Assembly: GCF_900112245.1 (NCBI RefSeq)
Contig: NZ_FOYX01000002.1
Coordinates: 496,001-560,000, forward strand
Direction: 5' to 3'
Source: Maribacter stanieri
GTDB lineage: Bacteria > Bacteroidota > Bacteroidia > Flavobacteriales > Flavobacteriaceae
DNA: 64,000 nt
A program made the position numbers and the translations under genes. Positions 55,896-64,000 of the stretch are shown here, one piece after another. Every line of letters starts with the position of its first letter. Within the stretch, counting starts at the first letter, position 1. The notes beneath the pieces are model-generated. The model worked only from the letters and a program-made list of their open reading frames with translations, searched no databases and had not been told where the DNA came from.

Positions 55896-56585
55896 TTAAA
55901 ATCCGTCGGCAAGTTCTTGCAGCGTACAATCTTGTACTATCCCTATTTTCTTACCATCGGTCTTAATAAGTCCTTTTTTCTTGAATTCAGAAATCATACG
56001 AATTAGAGACTCGGTTGCCGCCCCAACAATATTTGCATAATCATCCCTACTTAATGTTAGTGAAAGAAATCCGTTCACATCTTCCCCATAATTATTCTTC
56101 AAATAAATGAAAGCTTCAGCCAAACGCTGCTTTACGGTTTTCTGAGACATATTTACAATAACATCATCGGCTTCTTTTAAGTCATGAGCCAAGTGTCTAA
56201 GTACTTCTAATGAAAAATACGGATTTGTATTTAAGATATTAGAGATGGTTTCTTTTGGTATAAAACATACTTCCATTTCACTAATAGCAGTTGCACTTAA
56301 ATTGGTGAAATCTTCTGCAATTACAGAGCGCTGCCCCATAATCTCTCCCCTATTGGTCAATTTTACAATCTGCTCTTTACCATTACTACTCAATTTAGAT
56401 AATTTAGATACGCCATTGCGTACACAAAATACCCCATCAAGTTTCTGCCCTTCCGTAAATAAAGCATCTCCCTTTTTTATTATCTTAGAAATTTTAGAAT
56501 CTGAGACTTTTTTTAACTCGTCTTTATTTAACGCACGGAGTGAATTAAACTGTCTAATGATACAATTTTCACATCTATGTTCCAT
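55896..56585 (-). CDS. FNR-type Crp family regulator
   Basis: A 229-residue Crp/Fnr protein. The N-terminus has a short cysteine motif (HRCENCIIRQF, C5 and C8) that recalls the Fe-S cluster region of FNR; the cyclic-nucleotide-type barrel follows (IIKKGDALFTEGQKLDGVFCVRNGVSKL) with further cysteines (C56-region, EVCFIP). The C-terminal helix-turn-helix is complete (LSRDDYANIVGAATESLIRMISEFKKKGLI). It lies divergent to ccoI and beside cbb3 oxidase genes, supporting an oxygen- or redox-responsive role; whether a cluster forms is inference. Confidence 0.88.
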   Translation of the reverse strand: MEHRCENCIIRQFNSLRALNKDELKKVSDSKISKIIKKGDALFTEGQKLDGVFCVRNGVSKLSKLSSNGKEQIVKLTNRGEIMGQRSVIAEDFTNLSATAISEMEVCFIPKETISNILNTNPYFSLEVLRHLAHDLKEADDVIVNMSQKTVKQRLAEAFIYLKNNYGEDVNGFLSLTLSRDDYANIVGAATESLIRMISEFKKKGLIKTDGKKIGIVQDCTLQELADGF

Positions 56586-56638
56586 GGCAATATTATTTAT
56601 TATCCGCCAAAAATAAACAAGCCTGCGAATGTATTAAC

Positions 56639-56650
56639 TGACAATTATCA
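56639..56650. promoter_or_regulatory. FNR-type operator between fnr and ccoI
   Basis: TGACAATTATCA lies 53-54 bp from the start codons of both the FNR-type gene and ccoI, so one site could control both. It matches the two other sites of the form TGACAwTTRTCA in this region at 11 of 12 positions or better. Confidence 0.6.
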
Positions 56651-56703
56651 TGTTTTAGATTGTGTATGATTTTCACCTTTGCCATACTTATTAGTTTAAA
56701 TTT

Positions 56704-59100
56704 ATGCAGGCTACTAATTGTTACCATTGCGGCGATCCTTGTGAAAGACAACTCATAACATTTGATGAAAAATCGTTCTGTTGTGCCGGTTGTAAAACTG
56801 TCTATGAAATTTTTTCCAGTAACGACTTGTCTCATTATTATGAACTACAAGCGGCGGCAGGTACTACCCCAAAAGCTATAGAAGGAAAATATGATTTTCT
56901 GGATAATGAAGAAATCATTTCTAAACTAACGGAGTTCAATGATGGCAACATTCAAATCATTAACCTTTATATACCCACTATACACTGTAGTTCCTGTATT
57001 TGGATTCTAGAGAATTTAAATAAGCTGAACAGCCATGTTACCAATTCTCAAGTAGATTTCCCCAAGAAAACAATACGTATCACCTATAAGCAAGAGGGTT
57101 TCAGCTTAAAAAACTTAGTCTTGCTTTTAGCAAAAATTGGATATGAGCCTTATATTTCGTTAGAAGATTTTGATGGTAAAAAGAAGGTTATAGACAGAAG
57201 CCTCATTTATAAATTAGGCGTTGCCGGTTTCGCTTTTGGCAATGTTATGTTTCTTTCATTTCCTGAGTATTTTGATTTAGGATCAAGCGCGGCATCGGGT
57301 GGTGAATTTTGGCTGAATAAATATCAAAATCTATTTAGATGGATGATGTTCATATTTTCACTACCGGTAGTTTTCTATGCAGGATGGGATTATTTTGTTT
57401 CTGCCTATAAAGGACTACGCGCAAAACTTTTAAACATAGATGTACCCATAGCCCTTGGTATTCTAGTACTTTTTCTAAGAAGTACTTTTGATATTACTTT
57501 TGATTTAGGAAGTGGTTTTTTTGATTCCCTAACAGGATTGGTTTTCTTTCTTTTACTAGGTAAATTCTTTCAACAAAGAACCTACAGCTTTTTATCTTTT
57601 GAACGCGATTATAAGTCATACTTCCCCATTGCAATTACAAGATTAAATACTAGTGGTAAAGAAGAAACGGTTCCTGTACAAGAAATTGTAAAAGGTGATA
57701 GAATACTTATACGAAATGAAGAAATGATTCCCGTAGACGGTACATTGGTATACGGTAATGCACAAATAGACTACAGTTTTGTTTCTGGAGAATCTGAACC
57801 CGTATCAAAAAATACCGGTGAACAAATATTTGCTGGTGGAAAGCAACTAAACGGAGTTATCGAAATGATTGCCCTAAAATCTGTCTCGCAAAGTTATTTG
57901 ACCCAATTATGGGGCAATGCCGTTTTTAAGACGGATAAAGCAAATGCCTTTCAAAATCTAACCGACAGCATTGGCAGACGCTTTACTATCACAGTACTTT
58001 CAATAGCCTTTACTGCTACTACATTCTGGTTATTTTACGACCCATCTAAAGCTTTGAACGTTTTTACGGCGGTATTAATAATTGCCTGCCCATGTGCTAT
58101 AGCATTGGCATCACCATTTACATTGGGCAATATGCTTCGCATTTTTGGCAAGAAAAAATTCTACATTAAAAACACGCAGACCATAGAACAATTAGCAAAA
58201 ATTGATACTGCAGTTTTTGATAAAACAGGAACAATCACAACTACGCAAAAAAGTACAGCGCACTACGAAGGAATGCCTTTGACCCCTGAGGAGGAATCTA
58301 TCTTAAAAAATACCATTAGAGCTTCTAACCACCCTTTAAGCAGATCTTTATATGATCTACTTAAAGAACAGAATATCATAACCTTAGATGAATATGAAGA
58401 ACATGTTGGAAAGGGATTAAAAAGTTCTAAAGATGACATAAATATGAAAATTGGTTCTGCCAATTTTGTTGGTAAAGCCAATACAGATAATGTGCTTGAC
58501 ACTTCTATCTATATCAGTTCTAATAATGACTATAAAGGTAGATATGTTTTTCAAAATCAATATCGTGACGGACTCTCATCTGTTTTCAAAGAGATGTCTG
58601 AAACGCTAAATTTGGCGATACTTTCTGGTGATAATGAAGGAGAAAAAGAGCGACTAGAGGCATTGTTACCAAAATTGACTCCACTCTACTTTAATCAGAA
58701 ACCTGAAACGAAATTAAAGTTCATAAAAACGTTACAAGATCAAGGAAAAAAAGTACTAATGGTGGGCGACGGATTAAACGATGCAGGAGCGCTGGCACAA
58801 AGCAATGTAGGTATAGCCATATCAGAAAACATTAATGTCTTCTCCCCTGCCTGCGATGCTATTTTAGATGCTACAAAATTTAAACAGTTATACAGTTATA
58901 TTTTGGCTTCAAAGAAAGCAATACGTATTATTAAAATGAGCTTTATGCTATCGCTGCTATATAATTGTGTAGGACTTTATTTTGCGATTACTGGACAATT
59001 AGAGCCTGTTATTGCGGCGATACTCATGCCATTAAGCTCTATCAGTATTGTTGTTTTCACTACGATTATGACCAACCTACTTGGTAGAAAATTGCCGTAA
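56704..59100 (+). CDS. ccoI: copper-translocating P-type ATPase CcoI (FixI)
   Basis: A 798-residue P1B ATPase that supplies copper for cbb3 oxidase assembly. The N-terminal metal-binding region is CYHCGDPC…CCAGCKTVYEIF plus the heavy-metal domain with HCSSCIWIL. The membrane metal site is C462-P-C464 (IIACPCAIALASPF), the phosphorylated residue is D506 (FDKTGTIT), and the hinge motif is VGDGLNDAGAL. The TGEP motif reads SGESEP. It is the first gene of the plus-strand oxidase block, divergent from the FNR-type regulator. Confidence 0.95.
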   Translation: MQATNCYHCGDPCERQLITFDEKSFCCAGCKTVYEIFSSNDLSHYYELQAAAGTTPKAIEGKYDFLDNEEIISKLTEFNDGNIQIINLYIPTIHCSSCIWILENLNKLNSHVTNSQVDFPKKTIRITYKQEGFSLKNLVLLLAKIGYEPYISLEDFDGKKKVIDRSLIYKLGVAGFAFGNVMFLSFPEYFDLGSSAASGGEFWLNKYQNLFRWMMFIFSLPVVFYAGWDYFVSAYKGLRAKLLNIDVPIALGILVLFLRSTFDITFDLGSGFFDSLTGLVFFLLLGKFFQQRTYSFLSFERDYKSYFPIAITRLNTSGKEETVPVQEIVKGDRILIRNEEMIPVDGTLVYGNAQIDYSFVSGESEPVSKNTGEQIFAGGKQLNGVIEMIALKSVSQSYLTQLWGNAVFKTDKANAFQNLTDSIGRRFTITVLSIAFTATTFWLFYDPSKALNVFTAVLIIACPCAIALASPFTLGNMLRIFGKKKFYIKNTQTIEQLAKIDTAVFDKTGTITTTQKSTAHYEGMPLTPEEESILKNTIRASNHPLSRSLYDLLKEQNIITLDEYEEHVGKGLKSSKDDINMKIGSANFVGKANTDNVLDTSIYISSNNDYKGRYVFQNQYRDGLSSVFKEMSETLNLAILSGDNEGEKERLEALLPKLTPLYFNQKPETKLKFIKTLQDQGKKVLMVGDGLNDAGALAQSNVGIAISENINVFSPACDAILDATKFKQLYSYILASKKAIRIIKMSFMLSLLYNCVGLYFAITGQLEPVIAAILMPLSSISIVVFTTIMTNLLGRKLP

Positions 59101-59324
59101 TCTGATGAATACTAATTCAAGTAAAAATTTGATTAGGACTAACTTATTCTGCGACTTACATTCATCTTATCACAAAAATATAAATCATATATTTTAACAT
59201 AATCGGAATATTATTCTTCACTGTGAATATTATTTTAAATAGCTCATTTACAACATAATAAAACCTATCACTGATTACCCTATCATCTAATATATTTAAG
59301 TTTTTTAAGAAAAATTTTAAAGTA

Positions 59325-59336
59325 TGACATTTGTCA
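59325..59336 (+). promoter_or_regulatory. FNR-type operator upstream of ccoS
   Basis: TGACATTTGTCA is a perfect inverted repeat (extended to ATGACATTTGTCAT, 59324-59337), 51 bp before the ccoS start codon. It is the best of the three sites of this form in the window. Confidence 0.65.
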
Positions 59337-59386
59337 TTTTCTAAGGTATACAACCCACTTATTTTTACCGAATAATTCAGGTAGGT

Positions 59387-59596
59387 ATGAGTGTTATTTA
59401 TGTTTTACTAGCTATTAGTCTAGTTGTGGCGATTATCTTTTTCATTGCCTTTATCGTGTCTGTAAAACAAGGACAATACGATGATTCTTACACTCCATCT
59501 GTTCGTATGCTATTTGAAGATGAATTGGTCAAACCTAAAAAGACCGTTACAAAAGAGTTTAAACAAGAGAAAATCCAACTAAATAAACAAGTATAA
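59387..59596 (+). CDS. ccoS: cbb3-type oxidase assembly protein CcoS
   Basis: A 69-residue protein with one membrane segment (VIYVLLAISLVVAIIFFIAFI) and the short polar tail usual for CcoS (QGQYDDSYTPSVRMLFEDE). CcoS is required for cofactor insertion into the cbb3 oxidase. It starts 2 bp before the CcoNO gene ends the gap (stop at 59596, next start at 59599), so the two are coupled. An FNR-type site lies 51 bp upstream. Confidence 0.9.
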   Translation: MSVIYVLLAISLVVAIIFFIAFIVSVKQGQYDDSYTPSVRMLFEDELVKPKKTVTKEFKQEKIQLNKQV

Positions 59597-59598
59597 TT

Positions 59599-61797
59599 AT
59601 GGAAGTACAGCAGTTTTATTACGATAACAAAATCGTGAAAAATTTCCTTTATGCAACCATGTTCTGGGGTATTGTGGGTATGTCTGTAGGCTTATTATTG
59701 GCCTTTATGTTCATGTTCCCCAATTTAACAGATGGTATATCATGGTTAAGTTTTGGTCGCTTACGCCCGTTGCACACCAACGCGGTAATTTTTGCATTTG
59801 TAGGTAATGCTATCTACGCAGGGGTCTACTACTCTACGCAACGTCTATTAAAGGCGCGTATGTATAGTGACTTTCTAAGTAAATTCAATTTTTGGGGCTG
59901 GCAGGCAATTATTGTAGCCGCCGCTATAACCTTACCTTTAGGATACACAAGTTCTAAAGAATATGCCGAACTTGAATGGCCTATTGATTTAGCTATCGCT
60001 GTAGTATGGGTTGCTTTTGGTGTAAACCTAATCGGTACCATGATCAAAAGAAGACAACGTCACCTTTATGTGGCTATCTGGTTTTATCTGGCCACTTTTG
60101 TAACCGTAGCGGTACTTCATATTTTCAACAGTTTAGAATTACCTGTTAGTGCATTAAAAAGTTACTCGGTTTACGCTGGTGTTCAAGATGCTTTGGTACA
60201 ATGGTGGTACGGCCATAATGCGGTTGCATTTTTCTTGACTACTCCGTTCCTAGGTCTTATGTATTACTTTGTTCCTAAAGCGGCCAACAGACCGGTGTAC
60301 TCTTATAGACTATCTATAGTTCACTTCTGGTCATTGATTTTTATATATATCTGGGCAGGACCACACCACTTATTATATTCTGCTTTACCAGATTGGGCTC
60401 AGAATTTAGGTGTTGCCTTTTCTATTATGTTATTGGCTCCATCTTGGGGTGGTATGATCAACGGACTTCTAACTTTAAGAGGTGCTTGGGATAAAGTACG
60501 TACCGATCCTGTTTTAAAATTTATGGTTGTTGCAATTACCGGTTATGGTATGGCAACCTTTGAAGGTCCTTTACTTTCTCTTAAAAACGTAAACGCAATT
60601 GCCCACTTTAGTGATTGGATTATTGCTCACGTACATGTTGGTGCATTGGCATGGAACGGTTTCTTAACCTTTGGTATGATCTACTGGTTGGTACCTAAAA
60701 TGACCAAGAATAAATTATTCTCTATCGGTTTGGCGAACTTCCACTTTTGGATCGGTACTTTAGGTATTATTCTATATACCCTACCTATGTATGTAGCTGG
60801 ATTTACACAAGCTTTAATGTGGAAAGAATTTAATCCAGATGGGACTTTGGTTTATGGTAACTTCTTAGAAACCGTACATGAAATTATGCCTATGTACTGG
60901 ATGCGTGCCATTGGTGGTAGCCTTTATATTGTAGGAGCTTGTGTTATGATTTATAACGTAGTTCGTACTATTAAATCTGGAAGTACTATAGAAGATGAGT
61001 TAGCGGAAGCGGCTGCACTTACACGTGTTTCTAAACATAGAACAGCAGGTGAAACTTTCCATACTTGGTTAGAGCGTAAGCCTATTCAATTAACCATTTT
61101 AGCTACCGTAGCTATTTTGATTGGTGGTATCATACAAATTGTACCTACCATTTTGGTAAAATCTAACATACCTACTATTACAAGTGTAAAACCATATACT
61201 CCTTTAGAATTAGAGGGTCGTGACCTATATATTCGTGAGGGTTGTGTAAGTTGTCACTCTCAAATGGTTCGTCCTTTTAGAAGTGAGGTTGAACGTTATG
61301 GTGAATATGCCAAAGCTGGTGAATTCGTTTACGATCACCCATTCCTTTGGGGTAGTAAACGTACTGGTCCAGATTTATTAAGAATTGGTGGCAAGTACTC
61401 TGACAACTGGCATTTAAACCATATGTATGATCCACAAAGTACATCGTCCGGTTCTATTATGCCTTCTTATTCTTGGATGATACGTGATGAGCATGACCGT
61501 AGTGATATACAAGCTAAAATGGAAGCTATGGTAACTTTAGGCGTTCCTTACTCAGAAGAAGAAATTGCAAATGCTGATGCTCTAATGGATGCACAGGCAG
61601 AGAAAATTGAGAAGAACTTATATAGTGATCCCGATTTTGCAAGATCTTACGAAGCAGACAAAAAATATGCTGCAGAAAACGGTGAAGAATTCATAGAAAT
61701 GAGAGACCGTGAAATTGTATCCTTAATTGCTTACCTACAAAGATTAGGTACAGATATTAAGGTGAAGGAAACTGGTGAATTATTATCTGATAAATAA
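59599..61797 (+). CDS. ccoNO: cbb3-type cytochrome c oxidase, fused subunits I and II (CcoN-CcoO)
   Basis: A 732-residue fusion. Residues ~1-480 are the CcoN heme-copper catalytic subunit with about 12 membrane segments and His ligands in regions such as LHTNAVIFAFVG, WYGHNAVAFFLTTPFLG, WAGPHHLLYSALP and IIAHVHVGALAWNGF. Residues ~490-732 are the CcoO mono-heme cytochrome c, with one membrane helix and the heme site C549-V-S-C-H (EGCVSCHSQMVRPF). The fusion is the usual form in Bacteroidetes. It is the catalytic core of the high-affinity terminal oxidase in the inner membrane. Confidence 0.95.
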   Translation: MEVQQFYYDNKIVKNFLYATMFWGIVGMSVGLLLAFMFMFPNLTDGISWLSFGRLRPLHTNAVIFAFVGNAIYAGVYYSTQRLLKARMYSDFLSKFNFWGWQAIIVAAAITLPLGYTSSKEYAELEWPIDLAIAVVWVAFGVNLIGTMIKRRQRHLYVAIWFYLATFVTVAVLHIFNSLELPVSALKSYSVYAGVQDALVQWWYGHNAVAFFLTTPFLGLMYYFVPKAANRPVYSYRLSIVHFWSLIFIYIWAGPHHLLYSALPDWAQNLGVAFSIMLLAPSWGGMINGLLTLRGAWDKVRTDPVLKFMVVAITGYGMATFEGPLLSLKNVNAIAHFSDWIIAHVHVGALAWNGFLTFGMIYWLVPKMTKNKLFSIGLANFHFWIGTLGIILYTLPMYVAGFTQALMWKEFNPDGTLVYGNFLETVHEIMPMYWMRAIGGSLYIVGACVMIYNVVRTIKSGSTIEDELAEAAALTRVSKHRTAGETFHTWLERKPIQLTILATVAILIGGIIQIVPTILVKSNIPTITSVKPYTPLELEGRDLYIREGCVSCHSQMVRPFRSEVERYGEYAKAGEFVYDHPFLWGSKRTGPDLLRIGGKYSDNWHLNHMYDPQSTSSGSIMPSYSWMIRDEHDRSDIQAKMEAMVTLGVPYSEEEIANADALMDAQAEKIEKNLYSDPDFARSYEADKKYAAENGEEFIEMRDREIVSLIAYLQRLGTDIKVKETGELLSDK

Positions 61798-61809
61798 AAC
61801 TAAAAAATC

Positions 61810-62001
61810 ATGTTCAAATTTGTAAAAGGTTACATGGAAACTATAGATGGTGTAGCAACCTACCCCATGATATCATTACTTATCTTCTTTGTGTTTTTCA
61901 CATTGTTATTTTGGTGGGTAATTACAGCCTCAAAATCATACATAAAAGAAGTTAGCGAATTGCCTTTAGAAGAAGATAACCAACTAAACAACGAATTATG
62001 A
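61810..62001 (+). CDS. ccoQ: CcoQ-like small subunit of cbb3 oxidase
   Basis: A 63-residue protein with a single membrane helix (ATYPMISLLIFFVFFTLLFWWVI), typical for CcoQ/FixQ position and size between CcoNO and CcoP. CcoQ stabilises the oxidase complex. Its stop overlaps the CcoP start (ATGA at 61998-62001), so the two are coupled. The sequence itself is too short for certain family assignment. Confidence 0.8.
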   Translation: MFKFVKGYMETIDGVATYPMISLLIFFVFFTLLFWWVITASKSYIKEVSELPLEEDNQLNNEL

Positions 62002-62954
62002 AAAACAATACAGCCTGGTGGTTAAGAATAACATTAGCTTTTTTCTTGGTCATCGTACTCATGGAAGTTTATATTGATAGTGGAGACAAGCCGGCTTTTC
62101 TAGCCTACCCTACTATGATGTTCGGTTTTATGGCACTTATCCTGTTACTATTAATAGCTATTGCCTTTATTGTACAAGCCATTGAAAATGTGCTTTACAA
62201 TACACTTGACGAAGAAGCAAAAGTTCGTTATGTAGCTGCTAAGGAAGAAAAATGGGAATGGACATGGGGTAAAAAAGTGTACAACAAAATGTTGGGCACT
62301 AAACCTATGGAGGCAGAAAGTGAAATTATACTAGATCACGACTACGATGGTATTCGCGAATTGGATAATAATTTACCGCCATGGTGGGTATATCTATTTT
62401 ATGCTTCTATTGTTTTTGGCGTAGTATACTTACTTCGTTTTCATGTCTTTAACGACTATAACCAAACTATGGAATATGAACAAGAAGTAGCTGCTGCTCA
62501 ATTAGAAATTGAGGAATACAAAAAAACAGCAAAAGGTCTTGTTGATGCCAATACGGTCGAACTTTTAACTGATGCATCAGACCTTAGTGCCGGTAAAGGC
62601 ATTTTTGAAGGAAACTGTGTTGCTTGTCATATGGCTGATGGTGGCGGTGGAATTGGACCTAACCTAACAGATCAAAACTGGATTCTTGGTGGCGGTATTA
62701 AAAATGTATTCCACACTATATCTGAAGGTGGTCGTGATGGTAAAGGTATGATCGCCTGGAAACAAAACTTAAAACCTGCAGAGATTGCACAGGTAGCAAG
62801 TTATGTCTTAAGTTTTCAAGGTACTACAGCTGCCAATCCAAAAGCACCTGAAGGTGATATATGGGTAGACCCAAATGCGCCCGCACAAGAAGCTCCAGCT
62901 GAACAAACAATGCCAGAAGTAGCAATTGATTCTGCTTCGGTTACCATGAACTGA
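61998..62954 (+). CDS. ccoP: cbb3-type oxidase cytochrome c subunit CcoP (single heme)
   Basis: A 318-residue subunit with two N-terminal membrane segments, the FixP_N region (DHDYDGIRELDNNLPPWWVYLFYASIVFG), and a cytochrome c domain with one heme site, C207-V-A-C-H211 (GNCVACHMADGGGGIGPNL) and methionine ligand in GKGMIAWK. Proteobacterial CcoP carries two heme c domains; only one CxxCH is present here, so the electron path has one fewer heme. The C-terminus is a Pro/Ala/Glu-rich tail. Located in the inner membrane facing the periplasm. Confidence 0.9.
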   Translation: MKNNTAWWLRITLAFFLVIVLMEVYIDSGDKPAFLAYPTMMFGFMALILLLLIAIAFIVQAIENVLYNTLDEEAKVRYVAAKEEKWEWTWGKKVYNKMLGTKPMEAESEIILDHDYDGIRELDNNLPPWWVYLFYASIVFGVVYLLRFHVFNDYNQTMEYEQEVAAAQLEIEEYKKTAKGLVDANTVELLTDASDLSAGKGIFEGNCVACHMADGGGGIGPNLTDQNWILGGGIKNVFHTISEGGRDGKGMIAWKQNLKPAEIAQVASYVLSFQGTTAANPKAPEGDIWVDPNAPAQEAPAEQTMPEVAIDSASVTMN

Positions 62955-63001
62955 ATACAATGAGAGCGTAAAACCTCTTAAGGCACTTAAAGAGAGAGAA
63001 A

Positions 63002-64000
63002 ATGTCGCAAGATCAAGATAATTTTAGAGATTCCATAGGCACCATTAAAGAAGATGGTAAGCGTGCTTGGGTATTCCCAAAAAAGCCAAGTGGTAAACTT
63101 TACGAGTACCGTAAATATGTAAGTTACGTGCTGCTTGCCTTCTTGATATTGTCTCCCTTTATTAAAATAAACGGCAACCAATTTTTAATGTTCAATGTCT
63201 TAGAAAGACGTTTTAACATTTTTGGTTTCCCTTTTTACCCACAAGATTTCCACCTCTTTGTAATCTCAATGATTATTGGAGTAGTTTTCATTGCGCTATT
63301 TACAGTAGCCTTTGGACGTATTTTCTGTGGATGGATGTGCCCGCAGACTATTTTCATGGAAATGGTCTTTCGTAGAATAGAATTTTGGATCGATGGAGAT
63401 CGCGGTGCTCAAATTCGCCTAGACAGACAAGAATGGAGCGCAGAGAAGATTCGTAAACGTACATTGAAATGGTTTATCTTTTTTATTATATCGTTTATCA
63501 TAGCTAATGTATTTCTTGCATATCTTATTGGTAGCGATCGTTTAATTCAATATATAACAGATGGTCCTACTCAACATGTAAGCACCATGGTTTCGCTGTT
63601 GATTTTCACAGCGGTATTCTATTTTGTTTTCGCTTGGTTTAGAGAGCAAGTGTGCATTATTGCCTGTCCTTACGGACGTATGCAAGGGGTTTTATTGGAT
63701 AACAAATCTATTGTTGTTGCTTATGACCATAAACGTGGAGAAGCTGAAAACGGTAGAAAAAAATGGCGTAAGAATGAAAATCGTGAAGAACTTGGCCATG
63801 GTGATTGTATAGACTGTTTTCAATGTGTAAACGTTTGCCCTACGGGAATAGATATTAGAAACGGAACGCAACTAGAATGTGTAAACTGTACTGCTTGTAT
63901 TGATGAGTGCGATACCATAATGGAAAAGGTAAATCTACCTAAAGGATTGATCCGTTATGCAAGTGAAGATGAAATCACCAAAAAGGAAAAGTTCAAGTTT
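63002..64000 (+). CDS. ccoG: cytochrome c oxidase accessory protein CcoG (FixG), partial
   Basis: The ATG at 63002 follows an AGAGAGAGAAA stretch. The frame stays open through 333 codons to the window end, so the C-terminal part (usually an IG-like domain) is cut off. Visible features: N-terminal WVFPKKPSGKLYEYRKYVSY, a membrane segment with FGRIFCGWMCPQTIFMEMVFRRIE, further membrane segments, ACPYGRMQGVLLD, and two [4Fe-4S] motifs, CIDCFQCVNVCPTGIDI and CVNCTACIDECD. CcoG is thought to act in redox steps of copper delivery to the oxidase. It follows ccoP by 47 bp. Confidence 0.95.
   Translation, partial: MSQDQDNFRDSIGTIKEDGKRAWVFPKKPSGKLYEYRKYVSYVLLAFLILSPFIKINGNQFLMFNVLERRFNIFGFPFYPQDFHLFVISMIIGVVFIALFTVAFGRIFCGWMCPQTIFMEMVFRRIEFWIDGDRGAQIRLDRQEWSAEKIRKRTLKWFIFFIISFIIANVFLAYLIGSDRLIQYITDGPTQHVSTMVSLLIFTAVFYFVFAWFREQVCIIACPYGRMQGVLLDNKSIVVAYDHKRGEAENGRKKWRKNENREELGHGDCIDCFQCVNVCPTGIDIRNGTQLECVNCTACIDECDTIMEKVNLPKGLIRYASEDEITKKEKFKF

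Noticed and set aside
59162..59353. 63-codon minus-strand frame between ccoI and ccoS
   Set aside because: It is Phe/Ile/Asn-rich from AT-rich DNA and overlaps the FNR-type operator; no supporting context.

Overview
The window looks like chromosome of a marine Flavobacteriaceae bacterium (Maribacter/Zobellia-like; genus is inference). Signs of this are AT-rich DNA, many short lipoprotein signals, a hybrid two-component regulator with a periplasmic propeller, a fused CcoN-CcoO oxidase subunit, a DUF6090 protein, a secreted sulfatase with GH2 galactosidase, and TAnnTTTG-type promoters. No rRNA, tRNA, CRISPR array, transposase or integrase was seen. From about 22.3 to 52.1 kb every gene is on the minus strand.

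Layout. 0-14 kb: M81-type lipoprotein, DUF2461 protein, methyltransferase, membrane acyltransferase-like protein, a kelch lipoprotein, a collagen-like lipoprotein, and a 1343-residue hybrid sensor/AraC regulator; then AIM24-type, PH-like and DUF4442 proteins. 14-20 kb: plus-strand DUF4870-PadR-PspC-DUF2807 operon with a palindrome at its promoter, then a dipeptide epimerase/PLP-enzyme pair. 20-31 kb: trxB, a LytTR regulator, and a sulfated-glycan set (formylglycine-generating enzyme, GH2 galactosidase, Cys-type sulfatase), then a peptidase, a PqqB-like hydrolase and an alpha/beta hydrolase-TPR protein. 32-34 kb: a CrtA-like protein with an unknown partner.

34-37 kb and 45-48 kb hold two arrays of small, unrelated, co-oriented genes separated by 90-200 bp inverted-repeat elements. 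Short boxes at the two outer sides of each gene are reverse complements of each other, which is the arrangement expected of integron cassettes with attC-like sites, yet no integrase is present. One array edge coincides with a Crp/Fnr gene that lacks its first ~30 codons.

37-45 kb: a detoxification-like regulon (cupin, yellow/dopachrome-tautomerase-like protein, cyclase, MFS exporter, a frameshifted aldo/keto reductase, luciferase-like oxidoreductase, DoxX) next to two Crp/Fnr genes. Its two main promoters each carry three Crp-type palindromes at ~23-bp spacing and at the same distance from the start codon.

49-64 kb: core metabolism (transaldolase, transketolase, ribose-5-phosphate isomerase) and the microaerobic respiration block: universal stress protein, FNR-type regulator, CcoI copper ATPase, CcoS, CcoNO, CcoQ, CcoP and the start of CcoG, which runs off the window. 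A shared TGACA-type palindrome lies before the stress gene, between fnr and ccoI, and before ccoS, suggesting one oxygen-responsive regulon.
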